A model generated the notes under the pieces. It was not told the DNA's origin. It saw only the letters and a list, made by a program, of their open reading frames with translations, and made no database searches. From an uncultured bacterium (GTDB lineage Bacteria; Cloacimonadota; Cloacimonadia; Cloacimonadales; Cloacimonadaceae): a stretch of 64,000 nt of DNA. The position numbers were made by a program, and so were the translations under genes. Location of the stretch: NCBI GenBank assembly GCA_938009275.1, contig CALLHY010000057.1, positions 62,001 to 126,000 on the forward strand, given 5' to 3'. Positions 1-8,446 of this stretch are shown here, piece by piece (position 1 is the stretch's first letter; each line of letters starts with the position of its first letter).

Positions 1-696
1 TAGCAGTTCATAGGACTTGCTGTCCCACTTGGCGGCAGCCTTAAGGTATATCGGTAACATTCGGGAAATCTCATCATTTCTGCTTCCGGGAAAGAAACCA
101 ATCCACTTCTTGTTAGGATCAAGCTTGAATATGGAGGCGAATTTATCGCGGTCTATTTCAAACTTAACTTCTTCGGCAATCGGGTGCCCTACATAGCTGC
201 AGTTAACGTCGTGCTTTTCAAGCATCGCTTGTTCAAATGGCAGAATGCAAGCCACATGCTGAGTGTAATCTCGCAGCTTATATACTCTATCATACTTCCA
301 AGCCCAAAACTGAGGGCAAATAAAATATAGAACTGGAATGCGATACTGATCTGCCAGCTTGGCGATGCGCATGTTCAGTCCGGGATAATCTACCAGGATT
401 ACTAAATCAGGCTTACTACGTGCGAAAAGATGGCGTATCTTTTGCTGTACAGACATAAAGAAGGGAAGGTGAGCCAATACTTCGGCGAAGCCCATCACGG
501 CAAAACGGTTGAAGGGCAGGATTTGTCGCAAGCCTTGTCTTTGCATTCGTGGACCGCCTATGCCGACATGATGCAGTTCCGGTATAGCAGCATTTAGGTT
601 TTTCATTAGTAGCTCAGCGTGTAGGTCTCCCGAGCTTTCTCCCACCAACCAAAATATGTTATACTCACGCTCTGGTTTTTTCTTCTTCTCATTCAT
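1..696 (-). CDS. lpxB: Lipid-A-disaccharide synthase, partial (C-terminal end beyond the window)
   Basis: Reading the minus strand from the ATG at 696 gives 232 codons that run off the window edge. LpxB is a GT19 inner-membrane-associated enzyme that condenses UDP-2,3-diacylglucosamine with lipid X to make the lipid A disaccharide. The N-terminus carries the family signature (VGESSGDLHAELL; the family consensus is GExSGDxhGA), followed by VGIGGPRMQ, DYPGLNMRIAK, PQFWAWKYDR and FPGSRNDEI, all typical LpxB blocks in the right order. The ATG overlaps the stop of the upstream membrane-protein gene by 4 nt (ATGA), so the two are probably translationally coupled. Presence of lpxB argues for an LPS-bearing diderm. 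Confidence 0.95.
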   Translation of the reverse strand, partial: MNEKKKKPEREYNIFWLVGESSGDLHAELLMKNLNAAIPELHHVGIGGPRMQRQGLRQILPFNRFAVMGFAEVLAHLPFFMSVQQKIRHLFARSKPDLVILVDYPGLNMRIAKLADQYRIPVLYFICPQFWAWKYDRVYKLRDYTQHVACILPFEQAMLEKHDVNCSYVGHPIAEEVKFEIDRDKFASIFKLDPNKKWIGFFPGSRNDEISRMLPIYLKAAAKWDSKSYELL

Positions 697-1262
697 GATA
701 TTGCCAAATTCCCCATTAACGATAGCACTGCAACTATCGCAGCAGCCATTAATACGCCTATTAGTATGAACAACATAGACCGCCAAAAGCGGATGCCGAA
801 TATATTGGCAGCAAAAGCTCCTGTCCACGCACCGGTACCGGGTAAAGGTATACCAACAAATATTGCCAGGCCTATGGCCTCATACTTTTCGATGGACTTA
901 CCTTTACGTCTGGTACGGGCAAAAAGCCAGTTTGTAAGTTTAGCTCCCAAGCTAAACTTTGAAATAGCAGAGAAGAACCAATTCATGAATAGCAAAATCA
1001 AAGGAATTGGTAACATGTTTCCTATAACAGAGAGAGTAACTGCTTCTTGCCAAGACATACCAAAGAGTATTATCGCTACAGGTATGCTGCCTCGTAGCTC
1101 AATTAGCGGTAGCATGGATATGATAAGCACTATCCATGTGGGACTAAGCCCCTTATCTGCTAACCATTGAACAGACTTATCTGCTATGCTATTTGCAAAC
1201 ATCGGGTTTGCAATCAGTAACATGATGGCAAGCATAATCGCTATTGATATGCCTCGCTTCAC
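693..1262 (-). CDS. Small multidrug export family membrane protein (DedA-like fold)
   Basis: A 189-aa protein with a leading hydrophobic segment (residues 5-23) and about four further membrane helices. The blocks LPLIELRGSIPVA (about residues 51-63) and GIPLPGTGAWTGA (about 137-149) match the putative small multi-drug export family (Sm_multidrug_ex), which shares re-entrant-loop motifs with DedA/SNARE-associated transporters. The family name is historical and the substrate is unknown; a lipid-carrier or ion-coupled transport role is possible. The start is GTG at 1262 with an AAGGAG ribosome site just upstream. It overlaps lpxB by 4 nt, so it is the first gene of an operon with lipid A synthesis. 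Confidence 0.8.
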   Translation of the reverse strand: MKRGISIAIMLAIMLLIANPMFANSIADKSVQWLADKGLSPTWIVLIISMLPLIELRGSIPVAIILFGMSWQEAVTLSVIGNMLPIPLILLFMNWFFSAISKFSLGAKLTNWLFARTRRKGKSIEKYEAIGLAIFVGIPLPGTGAWTGAFAANIFGIRFWRSMLFILIGVLMAAAIVAVLSLMGNLAIS

Positions 1263-1291
1263 TTTTTCTCCTTAACTTTACACTGTTAGCC

Positions 1292-1320
1292 AATTTAGGC
1301 ACGTTCACTTTTTTTGTCAA
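1292..1320 (-). promoter_or_regulatory. Candidate sigma-70 promoter for the membrane protein-lpxB operon
   Basis: On the minus strand, TTGACA (1320-1315), a 17-bp spacer and TAAATT (1297-1292) lie about 30 bp upstream of the GTG at 1262. It is back to back with the plus-strand promoter at 1374-1402. Confidence 0.5.
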
Positions 1321-1373
1321 TAGACATTTTGCATTATCAATTTGATCGTCTAATTCTCTAACCGAAGGCTTTC

Positions 1374-1402
1374 TTGACAAAGCCCAGTTCATTGATTATA
1401 CT
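1374..1402 (+). promoter_or_regulatory. Strong consensus-like sigma-70 promoter for the ferritin-like gene
   Basis: TTGACA at 1374-1379, an exact 17-bp spacer, and TATACT at 1397-1402, 38 bp upstream of the ATG at 1441. It is the best promoter match in the window and shows that the organism uses a conventional -35/-10 housekeeping sigma consensus. Confidence 0.7.
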
Positions 1403-1440
1403 TTACTTTATGAATAATACAGACAAGATACGAGGTTAAC

Positions 1441-1944
1441 ATGGCACTAAAAGAAAAACTTATCAGCTCTCTTAAAAAAGCTATGCAGGGAGAAATGGAC
1501 AGCGTTACTTTATACGCCAATGCTGCCAGTCATGCCAATGATCCAGAAGTGAAGGACTTCTTTTCCTCGCGAAAAGAAGAAGAGAGGTTGCATTACAACT
1601 ACTTGCTGCAATACTACCAGGAAATATCTAACGACCTGCAACCGAGTGATTTGAGCCAGAGCATCAGTATGCCTGCCGATAAGCACCCTATGATTACAGA
1701 GGGCTTCTTAAAACGCATTGGTGAAGATCAGGTACTTTATTCGGCTATATCCACAGCCCTGCTGCTCGAAAAAGATGCCATAGAGCATTATCGTAATTGC
1801 ATGAACGAAGCTGACAATCTTACTCTAAAGTCATTCTATGATCTTATGGTAAAATGGGAAGGGAAGCACTACGACGATCTGCTGGCAGTACAAAAAGAAG
1901 CCGAGCAATACTATTGGCAGATTAACCAGTTCGAGCCATTCTAA
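1441..1944 (+). CDS. Ferritin-like diiron protein (rubrerythrin-type four-helix bundle)
   Basis: A 167-aa all-helical protein with carboxylate/histidine motifs spaced as in ferritin-like diiron proteins: GEMD with E18, EEERLH with E48 and H51, LLEKDAIEH with E110/E115/H116, and WEGKHYDD with E140 and H143. There is no C-terminal rubredoxin (no CxxC pairs), so it is not a full rubrerythrin. Members of this group store iron or reduce peroxide in anaerobes; which applies here cannot be seen. GAGGT precedes the ATG, and a near-consensus promoter lies 38 bp upstream, suggesting strong constitutive expression. It runs convergently to recO with a gap of only 3 bp. Confidence 0.75.
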   Translation: MALKEKLISSLKKAMQGEMDSVTLYANAASHANDPEVKDFFSSRKEEERLHYNYLLQYYQEISNDLQPSDLSQSISMPADKHPMITEGFLKRIGEDQVLYSAISTALLLEKDAIEHYRNCMNEADNLTLKSFYDLMVKWEGKHYDDLLAVQKEAEQYYWQINQFEPF

Positions 1945-1947
1945 AAT

Positions 1948-2703
1948 CTAAGCATAAAACTGACCTAACACGCTCAAGCTTTTAAGTTTGAGCGTCTGTT
2001 TATTGTGCCTGTCCCAATACCGCTCCAGAAGTAAGTTTATCTCGCCTACTTCTCTTCTGCTTAGCTTTATCTCACCTAAGTGATTACCTATTTCTGGCAT
2101 CAACCTTAGAACCTGGCTGCTTAGTTCTGATAGCTTCTGCTGGTTTTCATGATTGCTATTATCCTGACGGCAGGCATGGCACAACAATCCACCATGCTGA
2201 AGGTCGATTACATCATAGCTGTCTAAAGATTGATGGCAAACACAGCAGAAATCCTGTGGAGCTCCAACTCCGCCAATGCGAAGCATGCGAATAAAGAAGC
2301 GCCAGAAGATAAGGATGGCATTGGTATTAACTTGGTTTAAGTATTCAAGATAGCTTATAGCAAGATCATAGATATGTGCATGCTCATCGGAACTGATTAT
2401 CATCTGGCTGATTAGTTCCATCCCACACTCAGCAGCAGCCCAGGTTGCGGGATTAGGATACGTAGAGTAATTAGCAAGCAAATCATGGTCGTTATATAGC
2501 CACAAACCGCTTTCTTTCGGTTCAGATAGTCCCATATCATATTCATGCAGATTTGTGAATTGAATCTTCTCTGCCTGTTTTCGCACACCCTTGGCAAGAA
2601 TGCTTATTAACCCATGCTCTCTACTTAAATAGCGCAGCACCAGGCTGTTCTCGCTATACTCAATTTGCTTAAGGATTATTCCTTTTAGCCTATGTTTTTT
2701 CAC
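1948..2703 (-). CDS. recO: DNA repair protein RecO
   Basis: This 251-aa protein matches RecO in length and layout. It has an N-terminal OB-fold (KGIILKQIEYSENSLVLRYL, then GLISILAKGVR) and a helical C-terminal part with a zinc site formed by CCVCHQ and CHAC (about residues 153-180). RecO loads RecA onto SSB-coated single-stranded DNA with RecR. The start is GTG at 2703, overlapping the stop of rqcH by 4 nt (GTGA), so it is translated as the second gene of a two-gene operon. An inverted repeat inside its 3' end (1970-1977 with 1988-1995) could serve as a weak terminator for the convergent ferritin-like gene. Confidence 0.92.
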   Translation of the reverse strand: MKKHRLKGIILKQIEYSENSLVLRYLSREHGLISILAKGVRKQAEKIQFTNLHEYDMGLSEPKESGLWLYNDHDLLANYSTYPNPATWAAAECGMELISQMIISSDEHAHIYDLAISYLEYLNQVNTNAILIFWRFFIRMLRIGGVGAPQDFCCVCHQSLDSYDVIDLQHGGLLCHACRQDNSNHENQQKLSELSSQVLRLMPEIGNHLGEIKLSRREVGEINLLLERYWDRHNKQTLKLKSLSVLGQFYA

Positions 2704-4112
2704 AATCTCAATATCTCCCGTAGCTCTCGCAAGTCCATTGGCGTGGCGTAAACGCTGTGATGATTTGTGTATGTAACAAACCCGGGAGCGGCTTTACGGG
2801 GCTTACGAACGTGGCGAATTTGAGTGTAATCCACTGGCACATTGCCTGAGTGTTTAGCCTGAGAATACCATGCTGCAAGGTTACAACAGTGGTTAATCAG
2901 TTCAAGGCTGGGATTCTTTTTGGTAAAACAACGTAATAGCACATGCGCACCGTGATATATTCGGCAATGAAACCACCAGTCGTGTGGCCTGCCAAGCTGG
3001 GTGGTTATAAAGTCGTTCTCCTTTGCCTTTCTGCCGATCACAATCTGCCAGTCGTCATTAATCTTCAAGCTTAGGAGTCTATCCACAATACTGGCTTTTT
3101 GGATTATCTGGCTGGCACTAGCTCCGGTTTTGAGATTCAAGTCCAGTTCTTCACCGGCAGCAATTCTGCTTAGCAACTCCTCGGTTTTGGCGATCTCCAT
3201 GCGCGTTCTTTCGATGTTTTCCAGTATGATTGCGTGCCCTTTTCTTGACTTTTGATATTTCTTAATGTAGTGCTGAAGGTTTTGCACTGGGCTTTTATCT
3301 ACCTGTAAAGCTACTGCAATCTCCCGCATCTCGGGGTCGAAATAGTTAATCGTGCAAAACTGCGCTTGCCCAGCTTCAATGTTTTTTAAATTGGGCTTCA
3401 AGGCTTCTGCACAATCCCGCCAGTAGTCTGCCTTTTCTGCTTCAGCCAGGTCGGCTTGTTGCAATTGTAACTTCTTATGGAGCTTCTTCAACTCGCGGTT
3501 CAACTGAGCAGTTTGGCTTTGCTTTCTCTGGTTAATGCCTTGTTGCTTCAGCACCTGTTCATATCGGTTCTTGAAGTAATCATTACAGCTATTACTGCCA
3601 TCTGGATAAGGCTTTTCGGGTTTATCACGCGAGGGCTTGAATGCTGTTTTGGGCGGAATGTAGGTTAAGCCAGGCAGCACTTGCCTTTGGGGGTTCTCTG
3701 CATAGCTGTATTTGCGCAGGGAATCAATTATCAATAGCTTATCGTTACGCTTCTGGCATAGAATCACATTAGCCTGAGGGGGCATTAGTTCCAGGATCAT
3801 TACGTAATTAATGCTTTGTTGATAGATGTCTCTAAATAGGATATCCAGATACATAATGCGATCATTATCTGCCATCCTGACACCAACAATCTGAGTGTTC
3901 TTCAGCATAGACATCATTGCTTTAGTGGCATCAGGTACAATGGTCTCATCGCCTATGTAGGGAAAGGAATCAGCAGAGTTAAGTACCACAAACAAGTATT
4001 TTTTGCCTTTTAGCGATATCACAAACCTATCCTCAACCAGGTGGCAAGCCTCTATGGAAGCGGAAAAATTCTTCGTTTCATCAGCCCAGTCAGATAAGTA
4101 AGCGTAATTCAT
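2700..4112 (-). CDS. rqcH: Rqc2/RqcH-type NFACT ribosome quality-control protein
   Basis: An NFACT-family protein, often mislabelled fibronectin-binding. In bacteria RqcH binds 50S subunits carrying stalled peptidyl-tRNA and directs Ala tailing for degradation. An NFACT-N domain with the key Asp-Arg pair (MADNDRIMYLD, residues 84-85 from this start) is followed by a central coiled coil (about 190-330) and a C-terminal NFACT-R domain with DWWFHCRIYHGAHVLLR; family members usually read PGSH where this one has HGAH. At about 470 aa it is shorter than typical RqcH (about 550-580). I choose the ATG at 4112 because AAAAAGGA sits about 10 nt upstream; a longer in-frame ATG at 4139 has no ribosome site. 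Confidence 0.88.
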   Translation of the reverse strand: MNYAYLSDWADETKNFSASIEACHLVEDRFVISLKGKKYLFVVLNSADSFPYIGDETIVPDATKAMMSMLKNTQIVGVRMADNDRIMYLDILFRDIYQQSINYVMILELMPPQANVILCQKRNDKLLIIDSLRKYSYAENPQRQVLPGLTYIPPKTAFKPSRDKPEKPYPDGSNSCNDYFKNRYEQVLKQQGINQRKQSQTAQLNRELKKLHKKLQLQQADLAEAEKADYWRDCAEALKPNLKNIEAGQAQFCTINYFDPEMREIAVALQVDKSPVQNLQHYIKKYQKSRKGHAIILENIERTRMEIAKTEELLSRIAAGEELDLNLKTGASASQIIQKASIVDRLLSLKINDDWQIVIGRKAKENDFITTQLGRPHDWWFHCRIYHGAHVLLRCFTKKNPSLELINHCCNLAAWYSQAKHSGNVPVDYTQIRHVRKPRKAAPGFVTYTNHHSVYATPMDLRELREILRL

Positions 4113-4194
4113 TATAAATAATCCTTTTTGCCTTGACATAAAATCGTATTATCATTTTGGTGACAAGATAACAACAAACAAAAAGGAGTCAAGC

Positions 4195-5067
4195 ATGAAA
4201 GCAACGAATGCTATTATTCTCGCCATCCTCGCCATTCTTACAATACTATTTGGTGTATTGTGGATGGGCTCCAATGGCAAAACCAAAGCCCTATTGAAAT
4301 CAAACGAAGAATTAAAGGAGCTCTACGATAATTCCACTGCCACTATTGGAGAAATTCAATCCAGTCTTGAATCCTTAGATAAAGACCTTTCCGGACAGCT
4401 TTTTACCCAAAGCGAAATGCCGGGCAGCACCCCGGAGGATAGACGTAGCCGTATCGTTAGCTCAATTGCCAATATGCGCAACCAGATTGAAGCTGATAAA
4501 AAGAAAATATCCGACCTCGAACGTCAGCTGTCTGCCTCAAAAAACCAGCTTAAGGGAGTGCAGGACATAGTTAACAGATTAAAGGCAAGCATTTCTGACA
4601 AAGAAAAGATTATGGACGAACTGCAACAACGCCTTGGCATCCTGAACGAGACTTTGGAAACAGAACGTAAGACCAGCGCTGCTGAACTCCAAAAAAGAGA
4701 TCAGACTATTTCGGAAAAACAACAGCTTTTAACTCAGCAAAACTTAGATGCCAATACCATCTATTACATCTTCGGCACCCGCAAAGAATTGATGGATAAG
4801 GGAATAATAGATCGTAAAGGCGGATTGCTGGGCATAGGCAAGGTTAGCACCGTTGCTCATGAATTGCAAACAGCGAAGTTTACTCAAATGAACTTGATGG
4901 ATAGCCAACAGATTAGCTTCCCTTCCTCCAAGAAAGGATTTTCTGTGCTTTCTAACCATGTAGCCACCAGCTATAAAGTAGAAAAAATTGGCGAGCAAAA
5001 CGTGCTTACTGTAACCGATCCTACAAACTTCCGTAAGCAAAAGTTCCTGGTAATAGAGCTTTTGTAA
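4195..5067 (+). CDS. Membrane-anchored coiled-coil envelope protein, function unknown
   Basis: A 290-aa protein with one N-terminal hydrophobic helix (residues 6-24), a long heptad-rich coiled coil (about 30-180, strongly charged and Gln/Glu/Lys rich) and a compact C-terminal domain. The C-terminal block YYIFGTRKELMDKGIID followed by GGLLGIGK resembles conserved proteins of Bacteroidetes-type envelopes, so the domain is probably a genuine fold rather than tail sequence. The topology suggests an inner-membrane anchor with the coiled coil and C-domain in the periplasm. AAAAAGGAG precedes the ATG. It is a single-gene unit with its own terminator. I cannot assign a function. Confidence 0.7.
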   Translation: MKATNAIILAILAILTILFGVLWMGSNGKTKALLKSNEELKELYDNSTATIGEIQSSLESLDKDLSGQLFTQSEMPGSTPEDRRSRIVSSIANMRNQIEADKKKISDLERQLSASKNQLKGVQDIVNRLKASISDKEKIMDELQQRLGILNETLETERKTSAAELQKRDQTISEKQQLLTQQNLDANTIYYIFGTRKELMDKGIIDRKGGLLGIGKVSTVAHELQTAKFTQMNLMDSQQISFPSSKKGFSVLSNHVATSYKVEKIGEQNVLTVTDPTNFRKQKFLVIELL

Positions 5068-5094
5068 ACGGCTAGATAACTACTGATATCGAAG

Positions 5095-5126
5095 ATGGGT
5101 GTAACATTGCTTGCACCCATTTTTTT
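5095..5126 (+). terminator. Rho-independent terminator
   Basis: A 10-bp stem (ATGGGTGTAA pairing with TTGCACCCAT, one wobble), a 6-nt loop and then a 7-T run, 28 bp after the stop of the coiled-coil gene. Confidence 0.85.
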
Positions 5127-5157
5127 AGTAGATTGGTAGTGATTTGCTACTGATTCT

Positions 5158-5236
5158 CTGCTGCTTCCTTGAACGAAATACTAATGAATTACGCATGAAA
5201 TACGGATGAGATGCGTAGTTCATCTGTAATTCTACA
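5158..5236 (+). repeat. Dispersed 11-bp-module palindrome, copy 1
   Basis: An intergenic imperfect palindrome made of 11-bp modules. The left arm has GAAATACTAAT, GAATTACGCAT and GAAATACGGAT, then a 3-bp centre (GAG), then ATGCGTAGTTC and ATCTGTAATTC. The left edge CTGCTGCTTCCTTGAACGAA (5158-5177) is the exact 20/20 reverse complement of the right edge of copy 2 (14599-14618). It lies between a terminator and the patatin gene. Confidence 0.8.
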
Positions 5237-5318
5237 GTAAAACGTGCAAGCAGCCAAGTATTAACTTGACTAATGGGCGGGAACCACTAATTGTTACGCA
5301 GGTGGTGAGGTGATATAA

Positions 5319-6200
5319 ATGATAGAAAAAAGAAAAGCTACGGTAATCCTGGGGGGAGGCTCTGCTCTCGGCTTGGCACACATTGGTGTATTGAGCGAGT
5401 TGGAGCGGGAGTTTGAAATCTGTGGAATTATTGGAACCAGTATGGGGGCAATAGTGGGTGGACTATATGCCAGGGGCCTGGACTGTGAAGCTATATTGGA
5501 GATAGCCGGCAGAATAAGCAATGCCAAGGTGCTCTCCCCACTCAGTATTGACTTGCGCATTGGAGGTTTATTCGACGGAATAGCAGCCTATAAACTATTC
5601 CGTGAATGGACGAATGATGCCCTTATAGAAGAGGGCAGGATGCCATATGTTGCCTGCGCCTATGATCTCGCAAGCCGCTCTACTGTCTTATTCGACAAGG
5701 GCTTTTACGCGGATGCCATGCGGGCATCTAGCTCTGTTCCCTATATATTTACACCTTATATGTTCAAGCAATACCAGCTTGTGGATGGTGGGGTTGAGCA
5801 TCCCCTTCCGCTTGGATTTGCCAATATGATAAAAAGTGATGTTACAATAGCCGTGAACGTGTTGCCGATGGTGCAGCAAAATGCCCAAAGAGTTGACTTG
5901 TCAGACACTTCTACCCGCAGAGTGAAGCGATTGTTACGCACGGAAGTGGTAATTCAGTCCGTGTTTCAGAACCAGGCATATCTTGCTTTGCGGGATACAA
6001 TCAGCTACGAACCAGATATTGTAATAGATGCAGCAATGCCTCATGCTAATCCCTTTGCATTTCATAAATACAAAGAGTTTTACCGCTGGGGAAAAAAGAT
6101 AGCCAGGCAAACCCTTTCTGAATACCGCGAACCTAACTTTATAGATATCATCCGTAAACACTATCGAAACCTGATTCACAAGTCTTCTCCGCTGATATGA
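5319..6200 (+). CDS. Patatin-like phospholipase / RssA-type serine hydrolase
   Basis: A 293-aa protein with the complete patatin catalytic set: the glycine-rich oxyanion loop LGGGSALGLAHIGVL (residues 11-25), the nucleophile elbow GTSMG with Ser41, and the catalytic-dyad Asp156 in VDGG. The 250-300-residue single-domain form is like the E. coli RssA/YchK group, which are cytoplasmic or membrane-associated lipid acyl hydrolases. There is no signal peptide. A GAGGTGAT ribosome site precedes the ATG. The gene stands alone after repeat copy 1, so no operon context narrows the substrate. Confidence 0.88.
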   Translation: MIEKRKATVILGGGSALGLAHIGVLSELEREFEICGIIGTSMGAIVGGLYARGLDCEAILEIAGRISNAKVLSPLSIDLRIGGLFDGIAAYKLFREWTNDALIEEGRMPYVACAYDLASRSTVLFDKGFYADAMRASSSVPYIFTPYMFKQYQLVDGGVEHPLPLGFANMIKSDVTIAVNVLPMVQQNAQRVDLSDTSTRRVKRLLRTEVVIQSVFQNQAYLALRDTISYEPDIVIDAAMPHANPFAFHKYKEFYRWGKKIARQTLSEYREPNFIDIIRKHYRNLIHKSSPLI

Positions 6201-6375
6201 TAAAGATATTACTTGACGTAAAACAGATGTTTTGAAACAGTAGATTTGATTGCTGGATAGCATGTCAAGAGAACAAGCCGTTGTCCGTGTGAGAAGCTAA
6301 AGTTTTCGGATAACATACCATTTTCCCCGGTTAGTGAATACTGAAATTGTTCTTTTTGGTGCATATATAAATTCG

Positions 6376-6406
6376 GGTTCAGTGCTATTGTATAGCCCTA
6401 TGAACC
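6376..6406 (+). promoter_or_regulatory. Nested inverted repeat upstream of the methyltransferase gene
   Basis: GGTTCA (6376-6381) pairs with TGAACC (6401-6406), and inside them GCTAT (6384-6388) pairs with ATAGC (6392-6396) around a TGT loop. It has no T-run, so it is not an intrinsic terminator. It may be an operator or a 5'-leader hairpin; the function is not shown. Confidence 0.35.
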
Positions 6407-6463
6407 TAACGTATGTATAACCATTATCGGCATATCATATTATTAACAAGCGAGGAGTATCCA

Positions 6464-7183
6464 ATGAAGGAGCTCATTAAGATTCTATCTGAGGTAGATG
6501 CCGCTTATGTTTTGGATGCAGCTACAGGCAGAGGGGACTTTATTCACACCCTGAAACAGAACTTGAAATCCTATACCCAGATAATCGGAATCGACAATTC
6601 AGAAAAGAGTGTTGCCTATGCTCAAAAGCTCTTCCCGGAAAACGACGTAGAGATATTTAAGATGAACCTCGAAACTATCCAGTTTGAAGATGAATACTTT
6701 GATCTGGTATGCCTTTCCAATTCTCTACACCATCTTCAGAATCCCAAAACGGTTATTAATGAACTCCTGCGAGTGTTAAAACCCGGAGCTATGCTGCTTG
6801 TTTCTGAAATGTATTGTGATGGAAAGCAAAGCCCAGCCCAGCTTACCCATGTAATGATGCATCACTGGATTGCTGGAGTGGACAGACTGGGAGGAGTGTA
6901 TCACCGAAGTACCTACAGCAAGGAAGAACTTAACGCTTTTGCCAATGAATTGCACTTATCTAAGATGAGCATCATCGATTCCTATGTGCCAGTAGATAAT
7001 CCCAATAGAAATTGCGAGAGCTTGATAAACAACTGCAAAGATACCATAAAGCGACTTCAGACAATGCCAGATAGCGAGGCGTTGATTGCAGAAGGTAACA
7101 CGCTACTGCATAGAATTAACGAGATAGGCTGCGCAAGTGCCAGCCGCTACATTATAACAGGTTACAAACCAAAAAGGAGATAG
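6464..7183 (+). CDS. Class I SAM-dependent methyltransferase
   Basis: A 239-aa Rossmann-type methyltransferase (Methyltransf_11-like). Motif I is VLDAATGRGDF near residue 17, the acidic residue after beta-2 lies in IIGIDNSEKS, and motif IV/post is DLVCLSNSLHHLQNP. The substrate cannot be deduced. A longer reading from 6413 is possible, but GAGGAG (6452-6457) is placed for the ATG at 6464. It lies 3 bp upstream of rho with the same orientation, so it is probably co-transcribed into the rho-mutS run. Confidence 0.82.
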   Translation: MKELIKILSEVDAAYVLDAATGRGDFIHTLKQNLKSYTQIIGIDNSEKSVAYAQKLFPENDVEIFKMNLETIQFEDEYFDLVCLSNSLHHLQNPKTVINELLRVLKPGAMLLVSEMYCDGKQSPAQLTHVMMHHWIAGVDRLGGVYHRSTYSKEELNAFANELHLSKMSIIDSYVPVDNPNRNCESLINNCKDTIKRLQTMPDSEALIAEGNTLLHRINEIGCASASRYIITGYKPKRR

Positions 7184-7186
7184 ATA

Positions 7187-8446
7187 ATGCTAATAGAAGA
7201 CGATCTGTTTAGCTTAAATCAAGTACAATTAAATCGCATTGCGAAAAAGATAGGTCTGCAAGGCTACACCCAAATGAAGGGAAATGAACTGATCTTTAAA
7301 ATGCTGGAGTTTCAGGCTGCACAGGAAGGCTTGGCGTTCGTTACCGGATGTTTGGAGATAATGGATGATGGCTTTGGGTTTTTACGCTTTCCCCAAAATA
7401 ACTACAATCCTGGCAGAGATGATGTATATGTGTCATTAACGCAGATAAGAAGATTCGGACTAAAAACCGGCCATATGATTAGCGGTCCTGTGCGCTCACC
7501 CAAAGAGGGGGAGAAGTATTACGCATTATTGAGAGTGGAATCTGTAAACTACATGGCTCCCACCTGCATGCAGGATTTAAGGACATTTGACGAGTTAACT
7601 CCCTATTATCCCACCGAGAGGCTGAATCTGGAGTTTGACCAGCAAAACTATTCTACTCGTATTATAAACCTGTTTACTCCCATCGGAAAGGGTCAGCGTG
7701 GCCTTATTGTTGCTGCTCCGCGAACCGGTAAAACCACCTTGTTACAAGACACTGCCAATGCTGTGTTGAGTAATCACCCCGAAGTATATCTTATTGTGTT
7801 GCTGGTGGATGAACGTCCCGAAGAAGTAACCGAGATGAAGAAGATACTAAAGCCGGGTAATAGGGAAGTGATAAGCTCAACCTTTGATGAATCTCCCAAG
7901 AATCATTCTGCTGTGGCAGAAATGGTTCTGGCTAAGGCTAAGCGTATGGTTGAGCTTGGTCAGGACGTGGTAATAGTTCTGGATAGTATCACAAGGCTCG
8001 CACGTGCTTATAACAACGTAACTCCATCCAGCGGTAAAGTGCTTAGCGGTGGTATCGATGCCAATGGACTTATCAAGCCCAAGAAGTTTTTTGGCTCTGC
8101 CCGTAATACCGAGGAAGCAGGTAGCTTAACCATTATAGCAACCGCCTTGATAGACACAGGCAGTAAGATGGATCAGGTTATCTTTGAGGAATTCAAGGGT
8201 ACTGGAAACATGGAACTGGTGCTGGATCGTTCAATAAGCGACTCCAGGCTATATCCTGCTATTGATCTAGTGAAGAGCGGAACCAGACGTGAAGAACTGC
8301 TTTTAACCAAGATGGAGCTTAGCCGTATGTATGTGTTGCGTAAGTTCCTGAAAACCATTAGTCCTGTTCAAGGCATAGAAACCCTACGTAAGAAGATGCA
8401 AACTACCGCAACCAACAATGATCTGCTAAACTCAATGAGTAACTAA
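7187..8446 (+). CDS. rho: Transcription termination factor Rho
   Basis: A 419-aa Rho with the standard order: an N-terminal helical region, the cold-shock-like RNA-binding domain (GFGFLRFP, then DDVYVSLTQIRRFGL), then the RecA-like ATPase with Walker A AAPRTGKTTLL (about residues 180-190), the LLVDERPEEVTEM block, Walker B VVIVLDSITRLARAYN and the Q/R-loop region with GGIDANGL. It terminates transcription of untranslated RNA as a hexameric helicase. The length equals a typical minimal Rho without the long insert seen in many Bacteroidetes and actinobacteria. An AGGAG ribosome site is present, and its stop overlaps the next ATG by 1 nt (TAATG). Confidence 0.97.
   Translation: MLIEDDLFSLNQVQLNRIAKKIGLQGYTQMKGNELIFKMLEFQAAQEGLAFVTGCLEIMDDGFGFLRFPQNNYNPGRDDVYVSLTQIRRFGLKTGHMISGPVRSPKEGEKYYALLRVESVNYMAPTCMQDLRTFDELTPYYPTERLNLEFDQQNYSTRIINLFTPIGKGQRGLIVAAPRTGKTTLLQDTANAVLSNHPEVYLIVLLVDERPEEVTEMKKILKPGNREVISSTFDESPKNHSAVAEMVLAKAKRMVELGQDVVIVLDSITRLARAYNNVTPSSGKVLSGGIDANGLIKPKKFFGSARNTEEAGSLTIIATALIDTGSKMDQVIFEEFKGTGNMELVLDRSISDSRLYPAIDLVKSGTRREELLLTKMELSRMYVLRKFLKTISPVQGIETLRKKMQTTATNNDLLNSMSN

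Noticed and set aside
766..1170. Plus-strand 134-aa ORF over the membrane-protein gene
   Set aside because: Shadow of the minus-strand small multidrug export gene; no ribosome site and no recognisable motif.
4133..4138. TTGACA as promoter of the coiled-coil gene
   Set aside because: No acceptable -10 at 15-19 bp; left unassigned.
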